Of a DNA stretch of 64,000 nucleotides, positions 33,171 through 42,939 are shown in pieces. Location: assembly GCA_042663485.1 (NCBI GenBank), contig JBHTAF010000001.1. One strand, 5' to 3'. The notes beneath the pieces are model-generated. The model was not told where the DNA came from, searched no databases, and saw only the letters and a program-made list of their open reading frames with translations. Within the stretch, counting starts at the first letter, position 1. Every line of letters begins with the position of its first letter. The translations under genes were made by a program, and so were the position numbers. This DNA is from Natronosalvus sp042663485 (lineage in GTDB: Archaea; Halobacteriota; Halobacteria; Halobacteriales; Natrialbaceae).

Positions 33171-33671
33171 GTGTACAGCGTCAACGTCCCCGTTCCCGGC
33201 CGCGTTCGGGCGCTCGCAGCCGACCTCTATCCGTCGCTGGTCGGTTTCGAAACCGTACGGGACGATCACTCCCTCCTGCTCAAACGCCTTGGCGACGCCC
33301 CCCAGGTCGACCGTCTCCAGCACCGCGCTCACCGCGCCCTCGAGGGCGCCCCCGCGGTCGAGGCCGCGATCACCGGCATCGACTACTTCGCAGAGCCGCC
33401 GCTCGGCTCGGCGCCCGTGGTATACCTCGCCGTCGAGAGCCCCGGCCTCGAGCAGATTCATCGCGATCTCGCCGAGGTATTCGACCCCGTGGAGGGCCTC
33501 GAGGGGCCCGACTACGTTCCACACGTGACGCTGGCCCGGGGCGGCGACCTCGAGACGGCCCGCCGACTCGCCGACCGCGAAATAGATCGGGTTACGTGGA
33601 CCGTGAGCGAACTCGAGTTCTTCGACGGCCAGTATCGCCTGCCGGTGAGTCGGATTTCGTTGCCTGCTTAA
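33171..33671 (+). CDS. 2'-5' RNA ligase family protein (2H phosphoesterase)
   Basis: 166 residues from GTG 33171. The second H-x-T motif is clear (V-P-H-V-T-L-A-R); the first is less canonical (D-D-H-S-L-L-L). Members are cyclic phosphodiesterases or ligases acting on RNA ends. The TA-rich island around 33091-33110 (GCTATATAAACTATAG) may hold promoter elements, though its distance to the GTG (about 65-75 nt) is long for a leaderless gene. Convergent with the helicase gene downstream. Confidence 0.75.
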   Translation: MYSVNVPVPGRVRALAADLYPSLVGFETVRDDHSLLLKRLGDAPQVDRLQHRAHRALEGAPAVEAAITGIDYFAEPPLGSAPVVYLAVESPGLEQIHRDLAEVFDPVEGLEGPDYVPHVTLARGGDLETARRLADREIDRVTWTVSELEFFDGQYRLPVSRISLPA

Positions 33672-33738
33672 GTACGGCCCTGAACCCGCGAGAGAGCACG
33701 AAAAACGGCGAGAGGCCGTGGGAGTCTACGCCGCCCTC

Positions 33739-35937
33739 TCAGGGTGCCGGCGGCTCCCCCGCGTACCGGTCGTGATCGCCGTAGAAGTTCATCATAGCGA
33801 ACTTGAGCTTCTCGGGGTCCAGGTCCAGCAGTTCTTCCCGTTCCTCGTGCGGGAACGTACCGTTGACGCTGTAGGTTCCCAGGTCGGATTTGGCGCGTCT
33901 CGAGTAGCGTCGGTCGAGGAGGGCGCGGACGCCGACGTCTTCGGGCGAGCGGATCACCCGCCCGAGCGCCTGCCGGGTCTTCCGAACGGTGGGGATCTCG
34001 ACGGCGTAGCGCCACCCGGTGTCGGTCCCCTCGAAGGCGGCGTCGTAGGCCTCTTGCACCGCCTCGGCGCGGTCGTCGAGGTGCGGGTAGGGGACGCCGA
34101 CGACCAGTACCGTGTGAGCGTCGTCGCCGTCGAAGCTCACGCCCTCGGCGAGGGTTCCCCAGAGCGATGTACAGCAGACAGCGTGCTCGTCGGCGACGAA
34201 TTGCTGGCGGAGTTCCTCGGCGCCGACGCCCGGCTCGTCGAGGTAGACAGTTGCGTCGGTTCGGGCCTCGAGGCGCTCGGCGTACCGGGCTGCCTCGCCG
34301 TAGTTCGGGAAGAAGGCGAGCGTGTTCCCGGGGGTCATCCGGACGGCGTCGTAGATGGCCTCCTCGACCTCGGCCTGGACCTCGGGGTCGTCGCGGGCGG
34401 AGGCGAACAGCGCGGGCGTCTCGACGGCGTACGTTCGCCGGCGATCCTCCGGGAACTGCAACCCGTAGGCCATCGTCACGCACTCCTCGAGGCTGAGGAC
34501 GTCCTCGGTGACCTCGAACGGCTGGATGGTCGCGCTCATCAGGACCGTCCCGGAGACGGCCTCGAAGAGCTGTCCGGTGACGTGGCGGGGGAGACAGCTG
34601 TACAGTTCTGCCCGGCCGTAGACCTCGTCGGTGCCTGCGTCCCGGCGAACGGAGACGACGGGATACAGCCCCTGGTCGGTCCCCTCGTCCATCCAGGCCG
34701 CGACGAACGCGGCCGCTTCGAGGGTCTGACACTCGGTTCGCGTCGCAGTTTCGCCCTCACGGTAGGCCTTCTCGTACTCCTCGTCGAGTTGCTGGCCGAG
34801 TTTGCGCGCGGCCTCGAGGTCGCCCTCGATGCCCTGGCCCGAGTATGCCTGCAGGAAGGCGAGCGTGAGGTCGTCCCTGCGGTCTTCCTTGCTGATCGGG
34901 ACGTCCTCCCAGTTGTCGCCGACCGATTCGCGCTGGCCGAAGCCGAAGCTGTCCTCGTAGGTCTCGACCAGCGCGTCGCGAAACGCCTCGAGCACGTTCG
35001 CGGCGTCGTCGGCTCGCGGGTCGTCCGTCTCGGCGAGTTCGTCCAGCGCGCTGTCGAAGGTTCGCTCCGAGCACGCGCGGCTGGCATGGTCACGGGCGGC
35101 GTCCTCGACGTTGTGCGCCTCGTCGAAGACGGCGATGACGTCCTCCGGATCGCGCCCGAGCCAGCGAAAGAACTGCTCGCGGATCATCGGATCGAGCAGG
35201 TGGTGGTAGTTACAGACGACGAGGTCCACGCCCTCGAGGCCCTCCTTCAGCAGTTCGTAGCCACAGAGTTCGCGTTCGTCGGCGTACTCGTAGATCTCGT
35301 CAGGCGTCCGGACGTCCTCGAACAGCCAGCCGAAGAACTCGTCGGTGGCCTCGGTATCGAGCAGGTTGTTCCGGTAGTGATCACAGACGTTCGCCTCCTC
35401 GAGATCCTCGATCTGGTCCTCGAGGTTCTCCAGTTCGTCCATCACGGCAGCGCGGGCGTCGGCGGCCGACTCGCTGCCGGCCTGACTCTCGGCGAGTAAG
35501 TCGCGCTGGCGCTGCTCGAGCTGGGCGTGGTCGCTCTCGGCCTCGACGAGCGCGCGGGTGTTGTCCCGCAGGGCCTGGCACTCCTCGTAGCCGACGTCGA
35601 TGTGACACATCGAGGACTTACCCTTGAAGACCACCGCGCGGATGGACTCCTCGCGGGTGATCGCCCGGGCCTCGGCGACGAACTGACGCATCTGCTGGTG
35701 GACGTTCGTCGTGATGACGACCGTCTTGTCCTGCTCGCGGGCCACCTCGAGGGCGGGGACGAGCGCCGAGAGGGTCTTGCCGGTCCCGCAGGCGCCCTCG
35801 AAGAGGACGTTCTGCCCGCGCACGAGGGTGTTGTAGATGCGGTCCATCGCCTCGCGCTGGTTCTCGTAGGGCTCCTCGTACGGGAAAAAACGCAGGTACT
35901 CACCCACTCCTGGCACGACTGATGATTGGGAACCCAT
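33739..35937 (-). CDS. XPD/DinG-type ATP-dependent DNA helicase with [4Fe-4S] site
   Basis: 732 residues from ATG 35937. Walker A is GACGTGKT (48-55), the DEAH box is FDEAHNVE (271-278), and late motifs are R-Q-A-L-G-R-V-I-R. Four cysteines between motifs Ia and II (Cys111, Cys120, Cys185, Cys225) match the iron-sulphur cluster of the XPD/Rad3/DinG superfamily 2 helicases. It therefore probably unwinds 5'-3' in DNA repair. The Glu-rich insertion at ~135-182 is coiled-coil-like. A longer upstream frame overlaps the CDF gene in the wrong frame and is not coding. Confidence 0.9.
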   Translation of the reverse strand: MGSQSSVVPGVGEYLRFFPYEEPYENQREAMDRIYNTLVRGQNVLFEGACGTGKTLSALVPALEVAREQDKTVVITTNVHQQMRQFVAEARAITREESIRAVVFKGKSSMCHIDVGYEECQALRDNTRALVEAESDHAQLEQRQRDLLAESQAGSESAADARAAVMDELENLEDQIEDLEEANVCDHYRNNLLDTEATDEFFGWLFEDVRTPDEIYEYADERELCGYELLKEGLEGVDLVVCNYHHLLDPMIREQFFRWLGRDPEDVIAVFDEAHNVEDAARDHASRACSERTFDSALDELAETDDPRADDAANVLEAFRDALVETYEDSFGFGQRESVGDNWEDVPISKEDRRDDLTLAFLQAYSGQGIEGDLEAARKLGQQLDEEYEKAYREGETATRTECQTLEAAAFVAAWMDEGTDQGLYPVVSVRRDAGTDEVYGRAELYSCLPRHVTGQLFEAVSGTVLMSATIQPFEVTEDVLSLEECVTMAYGLQFPEDRRRTYAVETPALFASARDDPEVQAEVEEAIYDAVRMTPGNTLAFFPNYGEAARYAERLEARTDATVYLDEPGVGAEELRQQFVADEHAVCCTSLWGTLAEGVSFDGDDAHTVLVVGVPYPHLDDRAEAVQEAYDAAFEGTDTGWRYAVEIPTVRKTRQALGRVIRSPEDVGVRALLDRRYSRRAKSDLGTYSVNGTFPHEEREELLDLDPEKLKFAMMNFYGDHDRYAGEPPAP

Positions 35938-36040
35938 CCGATAAAAGGGTTCGTCTCGCCCGTGAGTGGTCAGTCGAGCAGTCCGGTCGGCTCGCGTTCG
36001 GTCAGGCGACTCGAGTTCGGGCAGGACGATTCGAGTTCGA

Positions 36041-37003
36041 TCAAGCCGACCCGAGTCCCGACGTCTCGGGTTCGATGTAGACCCGGTTGATCTGACTATC
36101 GTGTTCGCGCAGCGCGTCCTCGATGTCGGTGATGCGGTCGTCGACGGCTCCCGCATCGAGCGACGGATCGAACGCGACGTCGGCGGTGACCAGCAGTTCC
36201 TCGGGACCGAAGTAGACCGTCCGGAAGTCGACCAGACTAACGACGCCGTCCCAGTCGGCGACGATGTCGCGAAGTTCGTCCTCGGCGGGCTCGGGGAGGC
36301 TTTCGCCGAGGATGAGCCGCTTGTTCTCCCAGGCCAGCGCGACGGCGAAGCCCATGAGCAGAATGCCGATGACGAGGGCCGCGCCCGCGTCGTAGATTGG
36401 GTTCTCGAACGTTCTCGAGAGGTAGATCCCGAAGAGGGCAATCCCGGCGCCGGCGAGGGCGATGGCGTCCTCGGTGAGCGCGGTCAGCGTCGTCACGTCG
36501 CTGGTCTTGCGGAAGGCCTCGCGTAAGGTCTCCCAGCCGTGCTCGTCCATCTGAGCGGTGATTCCCTGGTAGGCCTTCCAGAAAGCGTACGTCTCGAAGA
36601 CGATTGCCCCGATCAGGACCGCGTAGTTGACGTAGATCGGATCGATCGAGGCGCCGAGTATCGACACGGGTTCGTGTGCTCGATGAACTTCGCCCGCCTG
36701 CAGCGCCTGGTAGCCGTGTTTCGCGCTCTCCCAGCCGGCGATGCCGAAGAGCATGATGCTCACGAGAAAGCTGTAGAAGAACTGCGCCTTGCCGTGGCCG
36801 AACGGGTGCGACCGGTTCGCTTCCTGGGCGCCGTACCGGATGCCGATCAGCAAGAAGACCTGGTTCCCGGTGTCGGAAATCGAGTGATAGGTCTCCGAGA
36901 GCATCGCGGGGCTCCCGGTGAGCATGAAGCCGATAAATTTGAGGACGGCGATCGCCCCGTTCGCGAACAGCGCGGCGAGCACGACTTTAGTGCTACTGGC
37001 CAT
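36041..37003 (-). CDS. Cation diffusion facilitator (CDF/ZNT9-like) transporter
   Basis: 320 residues with six membrane segments. Helix II has E-T-Y-H-S-I-S-D with the metal-site His and Asp; the loop P-F-G-H-G-K is conserved. Helix V has A-L-T-E-D-A-I-A-L-A-G with Glu in place of the usual His. The C-terminal cytoplasmic domain (beta-alpha fold, V-T-A-D-V-A-F-D) is present. The altered second metal site resembles the ZNT9-like subgroup, so the transported metal is uncertain. Divergent from the Hvo_1808 pair. Confidence 0.88.
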   Translation of the reverse strand: MASSTKVVLAALFANGAIAVLKFIGFMLTGSPAMLSETYHSISDTGNQVFLLIGIRYGAQEANRSHPFGHGKAQFFYSFLVSIMLFGIAGWESAKHGYQALQAGEVHRAHEPVSILGASIDPIYVNYAVLIGAIVFETYAFWKAYQGITAQMDEHGWETLREAFRKTSDVTTLTALTEDAIALAGAGIALFGIYLSRTFENPIYDAGAALVIGILLMGFAVALAWENKRLILGESLPEPAEDELRDIVADWDGVVSLVDFRTVYFGPEELLVTADVAFDPSLDAGAVDDRITDIEDALREHDSQINRVYIEPETSGLGSA

Positions 37004-37121
37004 CGGTTCCTCCTTCGAGACAGGTCACTAAAGAAGTACGGCAGTCGAATCGGGTCGAGGGGTTTCGAACGCCCGTCACCGGGACGTTCCCTCGAGCCAC
37101 GTCCCGAAAATGGACAGACAC

Positions 37122-37129
37122 TTTTATCC
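37122..37129 (+). promoter_or_regulatory. TATA box for the first Hvo_1808-family gene
   Basis: CTTTTATC about 28 nt before the ATG at 37153; leaderless spacing. Confidence 0.45.
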
Positions 37130-37152
37130 GCTCGTTGCCCCGAGAGAGCACA

Positions 37153-38994
37153 ATGGGAATCGGGAACACACGGGTTGCGGTCGTCGCCGCGTTCGTCGCG
37201 CTTATCGTCCTCTCGGGGACCGTCGCCGGGACCGTCGGTGCGGCCGTCCCGGCTGTGGACGCTAACGGAACTGACGGAACGCCACTCGAGGGGCAAACGG
37301 CGGACGGGATAGCGCTCGAGAGACAGACAACGGACAGGACGTCACTCGAGGGACAGACGGCCTCGTCCCTCGAGACCGCGACCACCCAGGACGACGACCT
37401 CGTCCAGGCCTGCGCCGCCGAACCACCAGACGACTTCGCCGCACCTGCGGACGGAAACGACACCGTCGGCTGGTTCGACGGCTACTGGTACAACCAGCCA
37501 CTCGAAGTCGACGCCTCCGACGGTCTGACCCAGGCACAACTCGAGAAAGTCAGCGCCCGAACCGCTGCCCGGATCGAGGCGCTCCGGTGTCTCTCCTTCG
37601 AGACGCTGCCGCCGGTCGAGATCGTCGACCGCGAGACGTTCGCCGAGGAGAGCGCCGGCCAGTACGAGAACGTCGACCAGCGAACTCGGCAGTTCGACAA
37701 CGCCCAGTTCGAAACCCTGCTGCTCATCGGAAGCAACGACGACGCAGTCGACGTGCGCCAGGCGGACCGAAATGCGACCGTCGGCGGCTACTACGACTAC
37801 GTGAACGACGAAATCGTCGTCATCTCCGAGAACAGCGACCAGCTACAACTCGACGAGGCCATCCTGGCCCACGAACTCGGCCACGCCCTCCAGGACCAGC
37901 ACTTCCCGCTCGAGGAGTACGTTCGCAACACCACCGACCGCGACAACGCCGTCCTCGGTGTCATCGAAGGGGACACCCACCGGATCGAACAGCAGTACCT
38001 CGAGTACTGCGAAAACGACCGGTGGAACGAGCCCTGTATTCTCGACGACGGCGCCGACGGTGAGGAGGGCGAGCAAGCACAGGCGCCACCGAACTGGGGG
38101 CTGTACTTCATGCAGTTCCAGCCCTACAGCGACGGCCCCTCGTTCGTCCAGTCGGTCTACGACGAGGGCGGCTGGGAGGCCGTCAACGCCCTCTACGACG
38201 ACATGCCCGACTCCGCCGTCGAGGTGATCTACCCCGAACGCTACGGAGACTTCGACGCGAACGACATCGAGGTGCCCGACCGCTCGAGTGACGACTGGGA
38301 ACGACTCACGTTCGAGGAGGGCCCGAACTACAACGTGATCGGCCAGGCCGGCCTCTCGGCGATGTTCATGGACCCCGCCTACGACGGGACGCCAGTCGTT
38401 CCCCCGGAATCGTTCCTGAACCTCGAGGCTGGCGGCGGGGTCAACACCACCGATCCCCTGAACTACGACCTCGAGGCCACGAGCGGCTGGCAGGGTGACA
38501 AACTGTACGCCTACGAGAACGGCGACGACGAGACGGCAACGGTCTGGGCGCTCGAGTGGGAAGACGCCGACGAGGCCGCTACCTTCGTCGAGACCTACGA
38601 GCAACTGATCGAGATTCGCGGCGGCGAGCCCGTCGAGGGCACCGCCCACACCTACGCGTTCGGCGACGGCTCCGCGTTCGACATGGCGTTGACGATCTAC
38701 CCCGAGGACGACCGCCTCTTGATCGTCACCGCACCCACCGTCGACGACCTGACGGCCGTCCACGGCGACGTCGAGGTGCTCGAGGCGGGTGAAAGCCCGC
38801 TCGTGGACAGTGACGGCGAGACCGACGAATCGGGCGCCAACGACTCGAACGGATCCGAGAGCAACGCAGACGACGACCCGGGCGCCGACGACTCGACTGG
38901 CGACGATAGCATCCCCGGATTCGGGATCGGTGCCGCCCTCGGTGCCCTGATCATCTCGCTCACCGGACTCGCTCGCGTCCGGGGGAACCGATAG
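37153..38994 (+). CDS. Hvo_1808 family surface protein, PGF-CTERM anchored
   Basis: 613 residues. Sec signal helix at 5-30; Thr/Asp/Glu-rich repeats follow (L-E-R/G-Q-T-A/T, ~38-70). The catalytic-like region has H-E-L-G-H (His240, Glu241, His244) and Glu272 in I-E-G-D-T-H, matching gluzincin-type zinc ligands. An acidic Ser/Asp linker precedes a C-terminal P-G-F-G-I-G-A-A-L-G-A-L-I helix and basic tail, the PGF-CTERM signal processed by archaeosortase. So it is probably a cell-surface metallopeptidase-like protein; activity is unproved. Start ATG 37153 has a TATA box 28 nt before it. Confidence 0.85.
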   Translation: MGIGNTRVAVVAAFVALIVLSGTVAGTVGAAVPAVDANGTDGTPLEGQTADGIALERQTTDRTSLEGQTASSLETATTQDDDLVQACAAEPPDDFAAPADGNDTVGWFDGYWYNQPLEVDASDGLTQAQLEKVSARTAARIEALRCLSFETLPPVEIVDRETFAEESAGQYENVDQRTRQFDNAQFETLLLIGSNDDAVDVRQADRNATVGGYYDYVNDEIVVISENSDQLQLDEAILAHELGHALQDQHFPLEEYVRNTTDRDNAVLGVIEGDTHRIEQQYLEYCENDRWNEPCILDDGADGEEGEQAQAPPNWGLYFMQFQPYSDGPSFVQSVYDEGGWEAVNALYDDMPDSAVEVIYPERYGDFDANDIEVPDRSSDDWERLTFEEGPNYNVIGQAGLSAMFMDPAYDGTPVVPPESFLNLEAGGGVNTTDPLNYDLEATSGWQGDKLYAYENGDDETATVWALEWEDADEAATFVETYEQLIEIRGGEPVEGTAHTYAFGDGSAFDMALTIYPEDDRLLIVTAPTVDDLTAVHGDVEVLEAGESPLVDSDGETDESGANDSNGSESNADDDPGADDSTGDDSIPGFGIGAALGALIISLTGLARVRGNR

Positions 38995-39029
38995 GAACGC
39001 CTTACTCGCTGGCTCCCCTCGAGACCGAC

Positions 39030-40610
39030 ATGCGAACGCGCGGCCACCTCATTCTCGTCACCGTCACCGTCGCCCTCCTCGTCGTCCTCGCCGGCTGTGC
39101 GGCCCCGCTGTCGACGCCGAGCGACGCGCCCGCCTCCGCCGACCGGGACCTCGGCACGATCTACGGCTACAACGCGACGAGCACGCTCGAGGTCGACGAT
39201 CCCGCGCGGGTGAGCCAGGCTGAACTCGAGGCCGTCACCTACCGCGCGATGGCTCGGCTCGAGGAACTTCGCGGCCTCCGGTACACCGAGGACGTCGCGG
39301 TCGAGGTGTGGTCCCGCGAGGAGCTCCGCGAGTGGTACGGCGAGAGCGAGCCCGCGGGCGCGTTCACGAACGAACTCTGGCGCGCCGCGTTCGTCGTCGA
39401 CGGCGAGACCGACGTCAACGCCGCGTTCGACTCGCTGTACGGCGATTCGGTGCTGGGTTTCTACGTGGACGGTCGAATCGTCGTCGTCACTAACGACCCC
39501 GACGCCGACCAGCTCCGAATCGATCGAACCACGCTCGTGCACGAACTCGCCCACGCCCTCCAGGACCAGCAGTTCGGCCTCGAGCGCCGGGGAACGACGG
39601 TCGACGCGCGCCGCGCGGAAACCGGGCTCATCGAGGGCGAAGCCGAACTGCTCGCCCATCGCTACGAGCAGCGGTGTCGCGACGATCCGGCGTGGGAGTG
39701 CCTGCCCGAAACGAGTGACAGCGGGCTCGAGGGAGACGGTGGATCCGAGAGCGGCGACGAACCATCGGACGGCGACGACGATGGCGACGGTGACGGTACC
39801 AGCGAAACGAACCGGTCGCTGAACGTCGGGCTCTACCTCTCGATTTACGCACCCTACGCCGAGGGGCCGACGTTCGTCCAGTCGGTCTACGACGCCGGCG
39901 GCTGGGACGCCGTCGACGCCGCCTTCGCCGACCGGCCGACGAGCACCAGTCAGATCATCCATCCCGAGCGCTACCCCAACGACCGCCCGGTCGACGTCGC
40001 GGTCGACGATCGCTCGAGCCCCGCGTGGTCGCCGATCACCGACGACGGCGGCGACGTCCGAACCGAGACCGTCGGCGAGGCGACCCTCTTCGGGGCGCTG
40101 TGGGCCAACGGGGCGCTGGATCACTCCCTGCTCGACGAGGAACGCGAGTTATCGCCGTACAACTACTCACATCCCGCTACCGCGGGGTGGGCCGGCGACA
40201 CGTTCGTCGCATACGAGGCCACGTCTGGCGACGGTTCGGGCGAGGACGGGGACGGCAACACGGACGGCGACAGAAACGGAGCCACCGGCCACGTCTGGGC
40301 CCTCGAGTTCCGCACGCCAGCGGACGCCGACCGCTTCGCCAGTGCCTACGAGCGCGTGCTCGAGAACCGGGGTGCCGAGGAAGTCGACGCCGAGCGCGCG
40401 ACGTACCGAATCGATGACGACGAACCCTTCGCCGGGGCCTATCGGATCGTCGTCGACAGAAGCCGCGTCGAACTCGTCGGTGCGCCGACGCTCGAGGGGA
40501 TCGAGGGGATTCGTCCGTCCGAGGAAGCGCGGGAGACGACGTCGTTAGTCGTCGGTGGAAGCGCGCTCGAGGTGCCGGAAGCGGTCGGGACGGTTTCGGC
40601 CCGAGTTTGA
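39030..40610 (+). CDS. Hvo_1808 family surface protein, lipoprotein-type paralogue
   Basis: 526 residues. Similar in plan to the upstream gene: H-E-L-A-H (His171, Glu172, His175) and Glu202 in I-E-G-E-A-E, with shared G-P-T/S-F-V-Q-S-V-Y-D and I-I/Y-H/P-E-R-Y segments. The anchor differs: an N-terminal lipobox V-L-A-G-C (Cys ~22) replaces the PGF-CTERM. Two acidic Gly/Asp insertions (~225-255 and ~405-425) interrupt the fold. It follows its paralogue by 35 bp, an evident tandem duplication. Substrate unknown. Confidence 0.83.
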   Translation: MRTRGHLILVTVTVALLVVLAGCAAPLSTPSDAPASADRDLGTIYGYNATSTLEVDDPARVSQAELEAVTYRAMARLEELRGLRYTEDVAVEVWSREELREWYGESEPAGAFTNELWRAAFVVDGETDVNAAFDSLYGDSVLGFYVDGRIVVVTNDPDADQLRIDRTTLVHELAHALQDQQFGLERRGTTVDARRAETGLIEGEAELLAHRYEQRCRDDPAWECLPETSDSGLEGDGGSESGDEPSDGDDDGDGDGTSETNRSLNVGLYLSIYAPYAEGPTFVQSVYDAGGWDAVDAAFADRPTSTSQIIHPERYPNDRPVDVAVDDRSSPAWSPITDDGGDVRTETVGEATLFGALWANGALDHSLLDEERELSPYNYSHPATAGWAGDTFVAYEATSGDGSGEDGDGNTDGDRNGATGHVWALEFRTPADADRFASAYERVLENRGAEEVDAERATYRIDDDEPFAGAYRIVVDRSRVELVGAPTLEGIEGIRPSEEARETTSLVVGGSALEVPEAVGTVSARV

Positions 40611-40718
40611 GTCCGATACTGATCCCGAATCCGTCCGGACCGGCGGTTCAGCCGGGGAGCGAACCCGCTACGCTTCCCGCTCGCTCCGGCCCGGCGAGCG
40701 TGAGCGTCCATTGGTGGA

Positions 40719-40741
40719 GATAGGGGCAACGCCCCCCTATC
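40719..40741. repeat. Hairpin between the Hvo_1808 pair and DUF5828 gene
   Basis: GATAGGGG (40719-40726) pairs with CCCCTATC (40734-40741) around 7 nt; it is followed by GTTTGT. It may terminate the upstream unit. The remaining 260 bp have no gene. Confidence 0.45.
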
Positions 40742-40837
40742 GTTTGTGGTCGGAACATCGAGCGTCTTACAGGAGCGAGGCGGGCGTCGAGATGGAGGCG
40801 GGTCTGCGTGAAGACCTCACACTAGCCGGCGACGAAG

Positions 40838-40846
40838 TTTATAACC
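40838..40846 (+). promoter_or_regulatory. TATA box for the DUF5828 gene
   Basis: AGTTTATAA about 30 nt upstream of the ATG at 40874; leaderless spacing. Confidence 0.55.
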
Positions 40847-40873
40847 GAGCGGGGCATAGGACCGTTCGACCGA

Positions 40874-41590
40874 ATGGAAGAGAGTATTTCGGGATTCAAA
40901 GTCCGTGGTGACTGGGGCGACGTCGTCGAGCACGGCGAGCGAATCACCCAGGCCCTCCGCGAGACGGGCGTCGACGATCCCGACCTCGACGTCGGCGCGC
41001 GGTTAGCCCGCGCGTTCGAGGAGTGGGACGAGTGGCGACCCAAGGCCCACGAGCGCCTCGAGACCGAGGTCAGCGAGAAGACGGCCGAGCAGGCCAGCGT
41101 CGAGGAGGGCAAGGGTGAAAAGGCCGGCAAAAATCCCGACGACGACCTCAAGACAGCCGGCGAGAAGTTGTCGGCGTCCTACGAGGCCCTCGAGGCCGAC
41201 GAGGCCGACGAGGCCGTCGATAGCTGGAGAGAGTCGGTCGATTACGTCGCGCGCGCAGCCGACACCGCCGGCCGAAAGGCGATTCGACGGGTCGAAGACA
41301 CCGTCTACCAGAAGGTGATGACCCAGCTCGCGCCGTACTACTTCGACAACGAACTCGTCAGCGCGAACATCCAGCAGAGCGGCCGGGGCAACGGAACCCA
41401 GTTCGTCTTCGAGGTGAACGTCAACGACGACGTCCTCAAGTCCGACGTCTCAGACCTGCTCACCGAGTACGAGGACGAGGTCGATCGCTGGCACGTCGAG
41501 ACCGAGAAGGACACGGAACGAGCCGAGGCCGTCGAGGGCGTCGAGCCACCGCCGGAGCCCAGCGACGGGTCGCGGTCGACGACGAACTGA
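40874..41590 (+). CDS. DUF5828 family protein
   Basis: 238 residues; an alpha-helical acidic N-terminal half with coiled-coil character (about 40-140) and a C-terminal domain Q-K-V-M-T-Q-L-A-P-Y-Y-F-D-N-E-L-V-S-A-N-style (split in two parts) with beta strands F-V-F-E-V-N-V-N. This matches my memory of the haloarchaeal DUF5828 family, of unknown role. No membrane segments. It has its own promoter and lies before the PiT gene, 155 bp apart. Confidence 0.75.
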   Translation: MEESISGFKVRGDWGDVVEHGERITQALRETGVDDPDLDVGARLARAFEEWDEWRPKAHERLETEVSEKTAEQASVEEGKGEKAGKNPDDDLKTAGEKLSASYEALEADEADEAVDSWRESVDYVARAADTAGRKAIRRVEDTVYQKVMTQLAPYYFDNELVSANIQQSGRGNGTQFVFEVNVNDDVLKSDVSDLLTEYEDEVDRWHVETEKDTERAEAVEGVEPPPEPSDGSRSTTN

Positions 41591-41745
41591 CGGCGGCGAA
41601 TTCCCCTGCCCTCCACAACCTGACATCCACCCGATGGGTAGCGACCGGTGACCGATCACGAGGTTCCCACGAACGGCCTCGAGCCGCGTCCGGCGACGCC
41701 GCTGGGTCGGCACACACTTGTATCGGTTGGCCGAATAGCGAACGA

Positions 41746-42939
41746 ATGGTCGAGATCGCGACCCTCCTGACCTTCGCCCTCGCCGCCCTCGCCAGCCTCT
41801 TCATGGCCTGGGCTATCGGCGCCGGGTCGAGCGGCTCAACCCCGTTCGCCCCCGCCGTCGGCGCGAACGCCATCTCGGTGATGCGGGCGGGCTTTCTGGT
41901 CGGAATACTCGGGTTCGCCGGTGCCGTCTTACAGGGGGCGAACGTCTCCGAGGCGGTCGGCGCGGAACTCATCGACGGCGTCGTTCTCTCGCCGGCCGCC
42001 GCGACCATCGGACTATCGATCGCCGCCGTCCTGGTCGCCATCGGCGTCTTCGCGGGCTATCCAATAGCGACGGCGTTCACGGTGACAGGATCGATCATCG
42101 GCGTCGGCCTCGCGATGGGCGGGGCACCAGCCTGGCCCAAGTACCAGGAGATCGCCGCGCTGTGGCTGCTCACGCCGTTCGTCGGCGGCGGGATCGCCTA
42201 CCTGATCGCCCGACTGCTCCGGGACGAACCCGTCTCCGAGCGAACGCTCATCGTCGGTCTCGCCGGCGTCGTCGGCGTGCTCCTCGCGAACATCGAGTTC
42301 GCCGCCCTCGGCGGGGTCGACGAGAGCGCGTCGCTGGCGCTCACAGCGGGTACCGCCGTCCCCGGCCCCGCACTCGCCGGACCCATCGCCGTGACTGCCC
42401 TCGTCGCCCTCTTCTGGGCGCTCCTCTTCTGGACCGACACGCGCGAGACGATCGAGCGCGGCGAACGACACTTCCTGCTCGTTCTCGGGGGGCTGGTCGC
42501 ATTTTCGGCAGGCGGCAGCCAGGTGGGCCTCGCCATCGGCCCCCTGCTCCCCCTCTCGAGCGACCTCGAGATCCCTCTCACGGCGCTGCTGGTCGGCGGC
42601 GGCGTCGGCCTGCTGGTCGGCTCCTGGACGGGCGCTCCTCGGATGATCAAGGCGATCTCCCAGGATTACTCCTCGCTCGGGCCCCGCCGCTCGATCGCCG
42701 CGCTCATCCCCTCGTTCGCCATCGCCCAGACGGCCGTGCTCTACGGCATCCCCGTCTCGTTCAACGAGATTATCGTCAGCGCCATTATCGGAAGCGGCTA
42801 CGCCGCCTCGACCGCCGACGGCGGCGGGGTGAGCGCCCGAAAGATGGGGTTAACCGTGCTGGCGTGGGTGCTCTCGCTGGCCGGGTCGATCGTCCTCTCG
42901 TACGCGGGCTTTCGGCTCCTCGACTGGCTGCTCCTCTAG
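41746..42939 (+). CDS. PiT-family inorganic phosphate transporter
   Basis: 397 residues with about ten membrane segments in two inverted repeats. The first repeat shows F-A-P-A-V-G-A-N-A-I-S-V, the second G-S-Q-V-G-L-A-I-G-P-L, both derived from the family motif G-A-N-D-V-A-N-A-I-G. Asp of that motif is replaced in both copies, as in some haloarchaeal members, so the coupling ion is uncertain. A PhoU-like partner is not adjacent. The late F-N-E-I-I-V-S-A-I-I-G helix matches PiT. Confidence 0.83.
   Translation: MVEIATLLTFALAALASLFMAWAIGAGSSGSTPFAPAVGANAISVMRAGFLVGILGFAGAVLQGANVSEAVGAELIDGVVLSPAAATIGLSIAAVLVAIGVFAGYPIATAFTVTGSIIGVGLAMGGAPAWPKYQEIAALWLLTPFVGGGIAYLIARLLRDEPVSERTLIVGLAGVVGVLLANIEFAALGGVDESASLALTAGTAVPGPALAGPIAVTALVALFWALLFWTDTRETIERGERHFLLVLGGLVAFSAGGSQVGLAIGPLLPLSSDLEIPLTALLVGGGVGLLVGSWTGAPRMIKAISQDYSSLGPRRSIAALIPSFAIAQTAVLYGIPVSFNEIIVSAIIGSGYAASTADGGGVSARKMGLTVLAWVLSLAGSIVLSYAGFRLLDWLLL

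Noticed and set aside
35938..36441. Upstream extension of the XPD-like helicase frame
   Set aside because: Overlaps the CDF transporter in another frame and has Arg/Ser-rich shadow composition; helicase similarity begins at 35937.
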